In this document: piece after piece, positions 7,451 to 15,251 of the stretch
Position numbering within the stretch: the first letter of the stretch is position 1
How the letters are laid out: each line of letters starts with the position of its first letter
Assembly: GCA_018402525.1 (NCBI GenBank)
Contig: JAGYIR010000009.1
Coordinates: 1-64,000, forward strand
Origin: Crocinitomicaceae bacterium
Lineage (GTDB): Bacteria; Bacteroidota; Bacteroidia; Flavobacteriales_D; Crocinitomicaceae
Reading direction: 5' to 3'
DNA length: 64,000 nt
Position numbers and translations under genes: made by a program
The notes under the pieces: model-generated
The model's input: only the letters and a program-made list of their open reading frames with translations
What the model was told of the DNA's origin: nothing
Database searches by the model: none

Positions 7451-7927
7451 TTAACGAAGTCGATCTAAGGAATCGAGTAACTTCTTGTCTCGTTTAATTC
7501 CCGTGTTGGCAAGGAAGGTGAATGGAAATCCAACAACAAATAATAAAAATCCGAGTCCCATTTCGCGTTTTTCCGCTGGAACGTCTAGTAATGAATCACC
7601 GAACATGCTTAACAAGAACACGGTGATGAGCATTAAGAAATAAAGAAAAAACACCGTTCTCCCGAGTTTAAACTGACGGTTGATATTTTTATAGGACATC
7701 AATGCGATGAAGCTTAATAAAATCAATGCGATCGTTCCCAAATAAAACGGGAAATTTTGTTGATTCACGATTGCTCCGGTGGCAAGATCGTATTTAATAA
7801 TTCCATACGAACTGAACGAAAAACGGTGCGTTTCATTCACAAAACTAAACAACGTACTCCCAAAGGTAACGATGGTAAGAAAGATGATAGCGATTGCCAA
7901 GTATAGTGTTTGAATGCGTTGAATCAT
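7451..7927 (-). CDS. DUF4293 family membrane protein
   Basis: The product starts MIQRIQTLYLAIA, the characteristic opening of DUF4293, and has four predicted membrane segments ending with a short basic tail (KLLDSLDRLR). I chose the start at 7927 over an upstream in-frame ATG at 7972 because family members begin with MIQRIQ and because a TATCTTTG promoter element lies at 7947-7954, inside the longer version. It precedes the ABC-F gene by only 7 nt, so the two are probably co-transcribed. The family is nearly confined to Bacteroidota; its function is unknown. Confidence 0.8.
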   Translation of the reverse strand: MIQRIQTLYLAIAIIFLTIVTFGSTLFSFVNETHRFSFSSYGIIKYDLATGAIVNQQNFPFYLGTIALILLSFIALMSYKNINRQFKLGRTVFFLYFLMLITVFLLSMFGDSLLDVPAEKREMGLGFLLFVVGFPFTFLANTGIKRDKKLLDSLDRLR

Positions 7928-7946
7928 AAAATCAAATAATTTCGTA

Positions 7947-7954
7947 CAAAGATA
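7947..7954 (-). promoter_or_regulatory. -7 promoter element TATCTTTG for DUF4293/ABC-F
   Basis: A perfect match to TAnnTTTG on the minus strand, ending 19 nt before the start codon at 7927. A TTTTTG stretch lies about 15-20 nt upstream, a possible -33 element. Confidence 0.5.
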
Positions 7955-8098
7955 ATTGAAATTTGCCATCAAAAACTAGGATATTCTAGGTTTCTCCATG
8001 AGCTAACACTTCATTTTTCGTGTAAAAATTGTGCAACTATTAATTTAGCAATTCAAGTTTAGCCAACTTCTTTTGTTTTAAACTCCCCCAAATTATGA

Positions 8099-8106
8099 TA
8101 GATTTG
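8099..8106 (+). promoter_or_regulatory. -7 promoter element TAGATTTG for the MbnP-like operon
   Basis: A perfect TAnnTTTG match, with TTTTG at 8071-8075 (23 nt upstream) as a candidate -33 element. The implied leader to the start at 8169 is about 60 nt. Confidence 0.45.
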
Positions 8107-8168
8107 CTAGATACATCTAAATATTTCACTTAGAAAAGAATTGAAAATCAACTTATTATTACGTACTT

Positions 8169-9128
8169 ATGAAAAGAATCATTACCTTATTTTTAGCGGT
8201 CATCAGTGGCTTTGTATTGAATGCACAAACAGATGTGGTTCTTAGAATCAATCACAAATTGGACGGTGCTCCATTTCAGTTAAATGTGGCATCTCAAAAT
8301 AACCTTGGACATGATTTTCGAGCGACACGTCTTCAATATTACATCACGCGTATTACGGTGATCCATGATGGCGGGCAAAATCTTGCTATTACAGACGATA
8401 CGGTGGCTTTAATTACAGCAAATGCTAGCGCTTTCACTGATATTCCACTTGGAAATTTGGGCGTTACAGCTGTTGAGGGTGTTAGATTTCACATTGGTGT
8501 TTATGAGCCGATGAATAATGCGGACCCTTCATTACAACCGACAGGTCACCCATTGGCGCCACAAGCTCCATCAATGCATTGGGGTTGGGCTGCTGGATAC
8601 CGTTTTTTGGTATACGAAGGTAACAGTGGAACTAATTTTGCGCAAATGTTTCAATTGCATGGTTTAGGAAATAATAACTATTTCGAAACTGAAATTACGG
8701 TAGCTGGACAAGACTATCAAGGAGCACATTACATTGTCGTAGATGGAAACTACGAAGAAGGCCTATACGGAATTGATATGAATAGCGGTGTCATTGCGCA
8801 CGGTGTGGATCTGCAAGACCTTGATGCACTCATTAATTTTAGAGACCGTGTATTTGCAGCTTCTCCAGGTAGCTTAAGTTTAGAAGAAGTAAGTCATATC
8901 GATTGGAATGTATACCCAAATCCTTCGAACCAATCGGAAATTTTCATTCAATCATCTGCTAATTTCAACGAATTGGAAGCAACTGTAACAGATAGTCGAG
9001 GTAGAATTATCCGTTCAATTTCATTGGCAAACCAATCTCAAATCAGCCTTAGCGAAAGTGGGATCTATTTTGTTCAGTTGAAAAACGCAGGTGTGGTTGT
9101 AGGGACTAAAAAAGTTGTTGTTTACTAA
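8169..9128 (+). CDS. MbnP-like protein with T9SS sorting domain
   Basis: The 319-residue product has a signal peptide (1-20, ending LNAQ), then an MbnP-like domain (about 22-235) with the family's LDG, YYIT and SMHWGWAAGYRFLVYEG segments (Trp138, Trp140), and a C-terminal type A T9SS sorting domain (about 250-319, starting at WNVYPNP and ending in KKVVVY). MbnP proteins are known as periplasmic copper-binding partners of the di-haem enzyme MbnH, which modifies a Trp in MbnP. The next gene, 12 nt downstream, encodes just such a di-haem protein. The added sorting domain implies export to the cell surface or medium, unlike the classical periplasmic protein. The copper role here is inference. Confidence 0.75.
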   Translation: MKRIITLFLAVISGFVLNAQTDVVLRINHKLDGAPFQLNVASQNNLGHDFRATRLQYYITRITVIHDGGQNLAITDDTVALITANASAFTDIPLGNLGVTAVEGVRFHIGVYEPMNNADPSLQPTGHPLAPQAPSMHWGWAAGYRFLVYEGNSGTNFAQMFQLHGLGNNNYFETEITVAGQDYQGAHYIVVDGNYEEGLYGIDMNSGVIAHGVDLQDLDALINFRDRVFAASPGSLSLEEVSHIDWNVYPNPSNQSEIFIQSSANFNELEATVTDSRGRIIRSISLANQSQISLSESGIYFVQLKNAGVVVGTKKVVVY

Positions 9129-9140
9129 GAAACCGTCGCG

Positions 9141-10223
9141 ATGTATTTTAAATTATTTCTTTCGTTCATCGTTTTAGCAATTGCGCTGATTGCGTGTAAA
9201 AAAGAAGTAATTCCTTACGTTGCGACCTACGATGAAACTCCCTACGAGCTTCAACTCATGAATAACACCTTGCCTCCGGTAAATTTACCTGGTGACAATC
9301 CATTGACCGTTCAAAAAGTCAAGCTGGGCAAAATGTTGTTTTTTGAAACGGCACTCTCATTAGACAACAGCATCAGTTGTGCGAGCTGCCACGATCAAAC
9401 TTTTGGGTTTTCGGATCCCAACCAATTCTCAGAAGGAGTTGGAGGTGCAATGGGTACTCGTCAGTCGATGGCTATTGTGAATATGGCGTGGAATTCCAAT
9501 GGATTTTTCTGGGACGGAAGAGCTCAACTGTTGCGTCACCAATCACTTTTGCCTATTCAAGATCCATTGGAAATGAAGGAAAGTTTACCGAATGTGATCC
9601 AAAAATTGAGTGGGATAGAAAAGTATCGCAATCAGTTCATTCGGGCATTTGGAACGAGTGAAATCACTTCTGAACGAATTTCTTTGGCGTTAGAGAATTT
9701 TATGTTTTCAATCGTTTCAGATAACTCCAAATATGATCAGTATCTTGCAGGAACAGCCACCTTAACTGAAAGCGAAGAGCGTGGAAGAATCCTGTTTTTT
9801 GGAGAGTACAATCCTTTTTTTCCTGATATTTCCGGTGCCGACTGCGCTCACTGTCACGCCGGCAACAATTTTGAAAACGATTTATACATGAACAATGGTT
9901 TAGATACGGATGCGCAATTTATCGACTTTGGAAGAGAAAATGCAACAGGAAATGTGAGCGACAGAGCCAAGTTTAAAATTCCTACCCTTCGAAACATCGA
10001 GGTCACCGGACCTTACATGCACGATGGTCGTTTCACAACCTTGGAAGAAGTCATTGAACATTACAACAACGGCGTTCAAAACTCTTCTACGGTCGATCCT
10101 GCATTGTTAGGTACAACCAGTACTGGATTGATGTTAGATGCACAGGAAAAAATTGATTTGGTGAATTTTCTGAAAACCCTCACCGATTATACTTTTTTGA
10201 ATAATCCTGAATATCAGCCTTAA
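9141..10223 (+). CDS. Di-haem cytochrome c peroxidase / MbnH-like lipoprotein
   Basis: The 360-residue product has a lipoprotein signal peptide (lipobox LIAC, Cys19) and two c-type haem motifs, CASCH (80-84) and CAHCH (235-239), in the bacterial CcpA/MauG/MbnH fold. Other family segments are visible, such as KLGKMLFFE, SNGFFWDGRA and KIPTLRNIEVTGPYMHDGRF. Family members reduce peroxide or oxidise a partner protein. It follows an MbnP-like gene by 12 nt, the same pairing as mbnP-mbnH, so post-translational oxidation of that partner is the likely job. An ordinary cytochrome c peroxidase remains possible. Confidence 0.85.
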   Translation: MYFKLFLSFIVLAIALIACKKEVIPYVATYDETPYELQLMNNTLPPVNLPGDNPLTVQKVKLGKMLFFETALSLDNSISCASCHDQTFGFSDPNQFSEGVGGAMGTRQSMAIVNMAWNSNGFFWDGRAQLLRHQSLLPIQDPLEMKESLPNVIQKLSGIEKYRNQFIRAFGTSEITSERISLALENFMFSIVSDNSKYDQYLAGTATLTESEERGRILFFGEYNPFFPDISGADCAHCHAGNNFENDLYMNNGLDTDAQFIDFGRENATGNVSDRAKFKIPTLRNIEVTGPYMHDGRFTTLEEVIEHYNNGVQNSSTVDPALLGTTSTGLMLDAQEKIDLVNFLKTLTDYTFLNNPEYQP

Positions 10224-10297
10224 CAAAGACGCTGCAAAAATCCTTTTAGGTTGTATGGGTCCGGTGTAAGAATTTCTTCTTTCGTTTTTTAGCTGCC

Positions 10298-10837
10298 TTA
10301 CTTCTTCATGTTGTGTTCCACCCACAACAGTTCATTTGTGCTATACCCTATCTCTTTTGCGATATGAAGGTATTCGTCTTTTATCTCCGCTGGGATCGTC
10401 GTTTCGCGTGCCAAAATCCATAAATATTTAAGATTCTCTCCTGCGATGAGCGCATACTTATATTCCTCATCAATGGCTAGTACATTGTAACCAGTATAAA
10501 AAGGCCCGAAAAAGGAGACTTTCAACCTTCCAACAGTCGATTCTCCGACAAACTTAGCTTTTCCGATAGCTTGACTCCATTCACCAGTTTTTGTGTTGTA
10601 CCCTTGATTATCCACTTTAATTGTACCGTTTTCATTTAGCGAATAAACTGCCGTGGTATTATTCAAATCTCGTTCAAACTTGAAATCCAATCTCGCAATC
10701 TCATACCACTTACCCAAATATTTTTCTTTATCAAAAGGTGTCACGGCTTCTGCTCCTTTGGGTAGGGTCGCACATGAACATAAGCCTAACATAAAAAGGC
10801 TAGAAAATGACAAATATTTCAATCGTTTTGTTTTCAT
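10298..10837 (-). CDS. blc: Lipocalin family lipoprotein (Blc-like)
   Basis: The 179-residue protein has a lipoprotein signal peptide (MLGLCSC) and the lipocalin signature YLGKWYEIARLDFKFER, followed by the typical strands (TAVYSLNENGTIKVDNQGYN, GRLKVSFFGPFYTGYNVLAID, YALIAGENLKYLWILAR). Bacterial lipocalins of the Blc group are outer-membrane lipoproteins that bind lysophospholipids or fatty acids. It is convergent with the di-haem peroxidase gene (74-nt gap) and has its own upstream region. Length and motif order are complete. Confidence 0.88.
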   Translation of the reverse strand: MKTKRLKYLSFSSLFMLGLCSCATLPKGAEAVTPFDKEKYLGKWYEIARLDFKFERDLNNTTAVYSLNENGTIKVDNQGYNTKTGEWSQAIGKAKFVGESTVGRLKVSFFGPFYTGYNVLAIDEEYKYALIAGENLKYLWILARETTIPAEIKDEYLHIAKEIGYSTNELLWVEHNMKK

Positions 10838-11247
10838 TTTTATTTAAAGTTAGCGAATTATTGCTTGGTTTTACGGTTTTCCACTAGGAAAAGAAGTGTT
10901 TTTTCGTGTGGAAATAGTTTAACAACCACGCAAAAGGATGCGATCGGTAGCTTGGTAGATGTTAGTGTTCCAGATTTGATTGGTTACCAATTGTTATATT
11001 GGCCTGGCTCAATTACCAACTTATCACTGGACGCAATTACGTTTAGCCTCATTATATGTTTTAATCTTCTCATGTAAGTGAAATCGAATAAATAGTTAAA
11101 AAAAGATTCGATTATATACAATTGTTGCGCTTGAAAATTGAATAATTTAATTTAAACACTACAATAATTGTTAACTTGAAAAGATCATACTCCTATAAAA
11201 TAGCGTTTTCCCAACAATTAGCGTACCTTTGCGACTTATAAACATTT
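10838..11247. other. 410-nt intergenic region
   Basis: This lies between two divergent genes (lipocalin and RNA helicase). A 70-codon plus-strand frame (10865-11077) shows no family resemblance and is not called. The region contains a small palindrome TTGGTTACCAA near 10980 and, at its right end, the helicase promoter. Nothing else is recognisable. Confidence 0.5.
11224..11231 (+). promoter_or_regulatory. -7 promoter element TACCTTTG for the RNA helicase
   Basis: A perfect TAnnTTTG match ending 16 nt before the helicase ATG at 11248. The leader would be only about 10-13 nt. Confidence 0.5.
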
Positions 11248-12405
11248 ATGACATTTAAAGATTTAGGAATTATAGAACCAATCCTGAGAGCATTAGAAGC
11301 AGAAGGATACACACAACCAACCCCCATACAAGAACAATCCATTCCAATTTTATTACAAGGACGCGATTTATTAGGTTGCGCACAAACAGGAACAGGAAAA
11401 ACGGCAGCATTCGCCATTCCAATCATTCAACAACTGCACAATGCAGGAACTGGTGAGACAGGAAAGAAAAAAGTAAAAGCACTTGTGGTTACTCCAACAC
11501 GTGAGTTAGCCCTTCAAATCGGCGACAGTTTCAAAGCATATTCCAAGCATACAGCTATTAGAAATGCTGTCATTTTTGGTGGTGTAAAACAAGGATCACA
11601 AACCAACGCCTTACGCGGAGGAGTTGATGTACTTGTTGCAACACCAGGTCGATTGTTGGATTTAATGCAACAAGGATTTATCACATTGAGAGACGTTGAG
11701 TACTTCATCTTGGATGAGGCAGATCAAATGTTGGACATGGGATTCATCCACGACATCAAGAAAATCATTGCGAAGTTGCCAACGAAAAGACAATCGTTGT
11801 TTTTCTCTGCAACGATGGCGAAAGAAATCGTTGAGTTGGCAGGAAAAATATTATCGGGTTCTCCAGAGCGAGTGACCATTGAACCAAAAAAGACGACAGC
11901 GGAAAAAGTGGAGCAAGCCGTTTATTTTGTCCAAAAGAATGACAAACCAAAATTGTTGATTCATATTTTAGAAGCGAATCCAAACAGTTCAACGCTTGTT
12001 TTCTCGAGAACAAAGCATGGTGCAGACAAAATTGTACGTGTATTGCAACGGGCAAATATTAATGCTGCCGCAATTCACGGAAATAAATCACAAAACCAAC
12101 GTCAAAAGGCGCTGAATGATTTCAAAGACGGAAAATTGGGTGTACTAATTGCAACTGACATCGCAGCCCGTGGAATTGACGTAGAAGAATTGGCATTGGT
12201 GATTAATTTCGACTTGCCGAACGTGCCTGAAACGTATGTTCACCGTATCGGTCGAACTGGTCGTGCTGCTGCAAGCGGAATTGCCTTATCCTTCTGTAAT
12301 GGTGAGGAAAAAGCATACTTGAAAGACATTCAGAAATTGATCAATCAGACCATTCCTGTTATTGACGAGCATCCCTTTCCAGACGATGGAACTGGAAGTG
12401 TTTGA
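11248..12405 (+). CDS. rhlE: DEAD-box RNA helicase (RhlE-like), tail frameshifted
   Basis: All helicase motifs are present: Q motif ([10 protein letters not shown]), motif I AQTGTGKT, Ia PTRELA, II DEAD, III SAT, and [11 protein letters not shown]. RhlE-type enzymes unwind RNA during ribosome assembly, RNA decay and cold adaptation. The frame stops at 12405 after [11 protein letters not shown]. Related proteins continue from HPFP into a basic Gly/Arg-rich tail, and exactly such a tail ([17 protein letters not shown], ending at 12514) is found in the next frame. A single extra base near 12373-12382 (ATCCCTTTCC) explains this. The conserved core is intact either way. Confidence 0.9.
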   Translation: MTFKDLGIIEPILRALEAEGYTQPTPIQEQSIPILLQGRDLLGCAQTGTGKTAAFAIPIIQQLHNAGTGETGKKKVKALVVTPTRELALQIGDSFKAYSKHTAIRNAVIFGGVKQGSQTNALRGGVDVLVATPGRLLDLMQQGFITLRDVEYFILDEADQMLDMGFIHDIKKIIAKLPTKRQSLFFSATMAKEIVELAGKILSGSPERVTIEPKKTTAEKVEQAVYFVQKNDKPKLLIHILEANPNSSTLVFSRTKHGADKIVRVLQRANINAAAIHGNKSQNQRQKALNDFKDGKLGVLIATDIAARGIDVEELALVINFDLPNVPETYVHRIGRTGRAAASGIALSFCNGEEKAYLKDIQKLINQTIPVIDEHPFPDDGTGSV

Positions 12406-12514
12406 AAAACCAAAACAACAGCAACGTGGTCGAGGTGATAGAACGCCCCGTGGAAATGCTGGCAACAGTGGAAATAATAAAGGGAAGCGCATGGGCGCAG
12501 CGAGAAGGAACTAG
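12380..12514 (+). pseudogene. Out-of-frame basic tail of the RhlE-like helicase
   Basis: This frame encodes about 45 residues rich in Gly, Arg, Asn and Gln (for example QQQRGRGDRTPRGN and GKRMGAARRN) and ends at TAG 12512-12514. It has no start of its own and matches the low-complexity RNA-binding tail expected for RhlE proteins. It is therefore read as the displaced C-terminus of the preceding gene. Confidence 0.65.
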
Positions 12515-12543
12515 ATATCAAGACTTGATCTTTTGAAATTCCC

Positions 12544-12551
12544 TATCTTTG
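12544..12551 (+). promoter_or_regulatory. -7 promoter element TATCTTTG for the flavin reductase gene
   Basis: A perfect TAnnTTTG match between the helicase stop and the reductase start at 12689. The implied leader of about 135 nt contains the inverted repeat at 12573-12677. Confidence 0.4.
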
Positions 12552-12572
12552 AATGGTGTTTCGGCATCTCGA

Positions 12573-12677
12573 CATACTTCGACTGGCTCAGCAGGGTCAG
12601 CTCGATGACCGATATTGCATGACCATAGAAAGAATCTTTTAAACATTAAACTGCATGCCGAGCCCAGTCGAGGTATG
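12573..12677. repeat. REP-like inverted repeat in a 5' leader
   Basis: The left arm (12573-12593, CATACTTCGACTGGCTCAGC type) and right arm (12656-12677) are imperfect reverse complements. They resemble the widespread intergenic CTTCGACTGNGCTCAGC palindromes seen in many bacterial genomes (recognition from memory, not a search). A long hairpin would form in the leader of the flavin reductase gene, ending only 11 nt before its start codon. Confidence 0.6.
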
Positions 12678-12688
12678 AACTCATAATC

Positions 12689-13225
12689 ATGAAAAAAATA
12701 CTTGTATTTGCTGGTAGTAACAGCTCCACATCCATCAATCAGAAATTGGCAAATTACGCTGCAACATTGCTCGAAAAATGCGAAGCAACGATTGTTGAAT
12801 TGCGTGAATACCCTGCTCCAATTTACAGTGCCGACATTGAAAAAAATGAAGGCTTTCCTGAAACTATGAAAGAATTGAATGATATATTCAATGAGCACGA
12901 TGGCTTTATTATTTCGTTACCCGAATACAACAGCTCCATTACTCCGGTGTTCAAAAATACCGTAGATTGGATTTCACGGATCGAACGCCCAACGTTTAAA
13001 GATAAACCCGTTTTATTGTTAAGTACATCTGCGGGACAGCGGGGTGGAATGACCAATCTTGCGAATATCGAAACGTTAATGCCTCGCTGGGGAGGAAACG
13101 TCACAGCGGCATACAGTTTACCAAATTTCAATGACAACATGGACGTTGAAACAGGAAACCTCATCAACGAGGAAGAAGCTAATAAATTGGCACAATTAGT
13201 TGCTGATTTTGAAGGAAAAGTGTAA
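12689..13225 (+). CDS. NADPH-dependent FMN reductase-like flavoprotein
   Basis: The 178-residue flavodoxin-like protein has the FMN phosphate-binding loop GSNSSTSINQKL near the N-terminus and the family hallmark SLPEYNSSITPVFKNTVDWIS in the middle, followed by LLSTSAGQRGG. Members (SsuE/YieF/azoreductase-like) reduce FMN, quinones or other electrophiles with NAD(P)H in the cytosol. Length is normal for the family. The gene stands alone behind a structured leader and ends at a clear bidirectional terminator. The natural substrate cannot be told. Confidence 0.88.
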   Translation: MKKILVFAGSNSSTSINQKLANYAATLLEKCEATIVELREYPAPIYSADIEKNEGFPETMKELNDIFNEHDGFIISLPEYNSSITPVFKNTVDWISRIERPTFKDKPVLLLSTSAGQRGGMTNLANIETLMPRWGGNVTAAYSLPNFNDNMDVETGNLINEEEANKLAQLVADFEGKV

Positions 13226-13228
13226 AAC

Positions 13229-13262
13229 AAAAGGGTGACCACGCCTAAGTAATCACCCTTTT
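13229..13262. terminator. Bidirectional intrinsic terminator
   Basis: The stem AAAGGGTGA (13230-13238) pairs with TCACCCTTT (13253-13261) around a 14-nt loop, with A-rich and T-rich flanks. It serves the flavin reductase gene and the convergent gene at 13290-14099. Confidence 0.75.
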
Positions 13263-13289
13263 TAAATTTGACAGGACTTTGTGTCTGGA

Positions 13290-14099
13290 TTAAAATTTGA
13301 ATCCTGTTGTCAAACTCAACATATTGAGATAATTAGAGCTACGTAACTCAGCACGTGAAAAATCCAATCCAATGGCAAAACGATTGTATCTGTACTTCAC
13401 GTCAACACCAAACATATAGCCTAATTTAATCAGTGATGGGTCTATGTCAACATCAAGAATAACCGGAGAAATTTGTGCATTGACTTCTACTCCGCGCTTA
13501 TCCTTAATTTTAAATGCGTTGGTTGACCCAATACCTAAGGGGGAAAAAACGCCAGGAACATCATACATATGATGTTTTCTGCCTTTAATTGGATAGGCGT
13601 TAAATCGGATGTAGGTCAGTTGAAATCCATGTCTCCTTTGCGCATGTTTTCCAAAATACCACTTCTTTCCAAGGCGACCACCCATTCCCATTAAGCCCGT
13701 AGAAAATTGGTCAGTGATAGCAACACTTGGCAGGAAATCCACGAACAAACCGCCTTCTAAGATTCTGTCCTTATCGATGGGAATTCTATCTGGTCCACGG
13801 CGCTTTGGATAATACGGCTTATCATTACGCATTTCCTTTTTGACCGTAGCTAAGTCCTCCACCAAAACAAATGTTTCTTTGTTTCCGTTGGCGTAGTGGA
13901 TGACTTCCACTTTTCGGTAGACAATGTTTCGAATTGGTCCGTCCACCTCATCGATTCTTCTGTAACGCACATTCAATTCGGTGAGTTCTATAATTGTTGC
14001 AACTATTTTCTGTCCATCCCTAAGTTGAATGGTGTCTTGTGCACATGCTGAAAAATTCACAACGAGCATCAAGAGCATTGATTTAAACATTTGTTTCAT
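13290..14099 (-). CDS. Secreted protein of unknown function, possible outer-membrane barrel
   Basis: The 269-residue product has a signal peptide (MLLMLVVNFSACAQ, a possible lipobox). An N-terminal segment (about 22-80) reads IQLRDGQKIVATIIELTELNVRYRR, a pattern seen in Bacteroidota proteins with a short RDG...I.ELT.. domain that often precedes membrane parts. The remainder has alternating hydrophobic strands with aromatic ends (KKWYFGKHAQRRHGFQLTYI, VKYRYNRFAIGLDFSRAEL) and ends in F, consistent with an outer-membrane beta-barrel. It is a single-gene unit with its own promoter and terminator. I cannot assign a function. Confidence 0.65.
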   Translation of the reverse strand: MKQMFKSMLLMLVVNFSACAQDTIQLRDGQKIVATIIELTELNVRYRRIDEVDGPIRNIVYRKVEVIHYANGNKETFVLVEDLATVKKEMRNDKPYYPKRRGPDRIPIDKDRILEGGLFVDFLPSVAITDQFSTGLMGMGGRLGKKWYFGKHAQRRHGFQLTYIRFNAYPIKGRKHHMYDVPGVFSPLGIGSTNAFKIKDKRGVEVNAQISPVILDVDIDPSLIKLGYMFGVDVKYRYNRFAIGLDFSRAELRSSNYLNMLSLTTGFKF

Positions 14100-14123
14100 C
14101 TTTTTACGTTTTAAATGTTAAGA

Positions 14124-14131
14124 CAAATCTA
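14124..14131 (-). promoter_or_regulatory. -7 promoter element TAGATTTG
   Basis: A perfect TAnnTTTG match on the minus strand, 24 nt before the start at 14099. Confidence 0.5.
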
Positions 14132-14277
14132 CATGCGTTCCGTGAAAATTCATTACTGATGTCAACAACCAAAAAATGGTAAGTTGCGATATACGCAAAA
14201 AAAGGAGCAATTCTCTACATAGGATATATACTATTGAAGCAGACACTAGAAAAAGTGAATGCTTTTAAAGAAGAAAA

Positions 14278-14326
14278 ACCGTTAGGTTTTAGCTACACTG
14301 CTACTCCGTGGTTAAAACCTAACGGT
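14278..14326 (-). terminator. Intrinsic terminator with a 14-bp perfect stem
   Basis: ACCGTTAGGTTTTA (14278-14291) pairs perfectly with TAAAACCTAACGGT (14313-14326), with further wobble pairs toward the loop. On the minus strand it is followed by a T-rich run, so it terminates the gene at 14346-15038. Confidence 0.75.
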
Positions 14327-14345
14327 AGAAAAGGGAAGTTAAATG

Positions 14346-15038
14346 CTAATAATAAACAGCCTCAATTTGCGAAATCTTATCAATATCTATATCAATTATA
14401 ACCATAAAAAAAGTTCCTGCTGGGATTTGAGACTTATCGAACTTGCCATCCTTCGTGTTGTCAATATCATCTGAAGACGTATTTCCACTGCTCTCACTTT
14501 CTTCATTTGTTCTATCCTTATTGACGTCACTCGGATCACTTCCTCCTGCCATAATTGTTTTTATGATGCGGACTAAGACATTTCTGGTCATTTTCGCTGC
14601 GCCGCCTAGAACATCAAGAATACATTTATCCACTAATTCCTTTTCTGAAGCAGCAGGGTTTTCTCGAATAAAATCCGCATAAGTAATTTGAAATTTTGAC
14701 GAACTAACCAACTTGTTTGCATCTAGTTTAATCATCACCAATTTTGTATTTGGTCGATCTTCAATATCATAATAAGAATACTGTACAATTTTTTCTTTCG
14801 GATATTTTTTCACTACATCATTAATAACTTCCAACGACTTTAAAGCTCTGGCCCTTTGTTCATCTGTAGTCAAATGCTCTGGGTTCTTGAACATCGACTT
14901 TAATAATTCTGTATTCTTTTCAGAAATAACCTTGTCGAATTTATTTGAAAGTGGAGCTACCTTTTGAGAATAGCTAATCGTTTGAATACCAGTAAAAAAT
15001 GCAAAAAATGCGACGCGTAGTAAAATGTGTTTTCTCAT
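14346..15038 (-). CDS. Secreted protein of unknown function
   Basis: The 230-residue product has a signal peptide (MRKHILLRVAFFAFFTGIQTIS, cleavage near SYSQ). The body is mixed alpha/beta, with a hydrophilic Ser/Asp/Asn-rich stretch (about 170-200, SDPSDVNKDRTNEESESSGN) before a hydrophobic beta segment (AGTFFMVIIDIDIDKISQIEAVYY). I do not recognise a family. It forms its own transcription unit with a TAATTTTG promoter element upstream and a strong terminator downstream. Confidence 0.6.
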   Translation of the reverse strand: MRKHILLRVAFFAFFTGIQTISYSQKVAPLSNKFDKVISEKNTELLKSMFKNPEHLTTDEQRARALKSLEVINDVVKKYPKEKIVQYSYYDIEDRPNTKLVMIKLDANKLVSSSKFQITYADFIRENPAASEKELVDKCILDVLGGAAKMTRNVLVRIIKTIMAGGSDPSDVNKDRTNEESESSGNTSSDDIDNTKDGKFDKSQIPAGTFFMVIIDIDIDKISQIEAVYY

Positions 15039-15051
15039 AACTTTTTATTTT

Positions 15052-15059
15052 CAAAATTA
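15052..15059 (-). promoter_or_regulatory. -7 promoter element TAATTTTG
   Basis: A perfect TAnnTTTG match on the minus strand, 13 nt before the start codon at 15038. Confidence 0.45.
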
Positions 15060-15203
15060 GGCTTCAGAAAGTAAATGGGAATCACACTTTCGGGTGATTT
15101 ATATGATCTAATAATTCATCATCCCATCTTGATCCTGAGTATACACTTAAACGCACCAGCCCGTCGAATAAACCCACAGAAAACATACGAAAAGCAAACA
15201 AAA

Positions 15204-15233
15204 AAGGGCAATCTGATTTCTCAAATTGCCCTT
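15204..15233 (-). terminator. Intrinsic terminator after the SPFH operon
   Basis: AAGGGCAAT (15204-15212) pairs with ATTGCCCTT (15225-15233) around a 12-nt loop, followed on the minus strand by a T run. It lies 18 nt past the stop of the SPFH gene. Confidence 0.75.
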
Positions 15234-15251
15234 CAAAAATGTGTTAATTTC

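Noticed and set aside
10865-11077. Plus-strand open frame of 70 codons between lipocalin and helicase genes
   Set aside because: No signal, motif or family resemblance, and codon use is unlike its neighbours.
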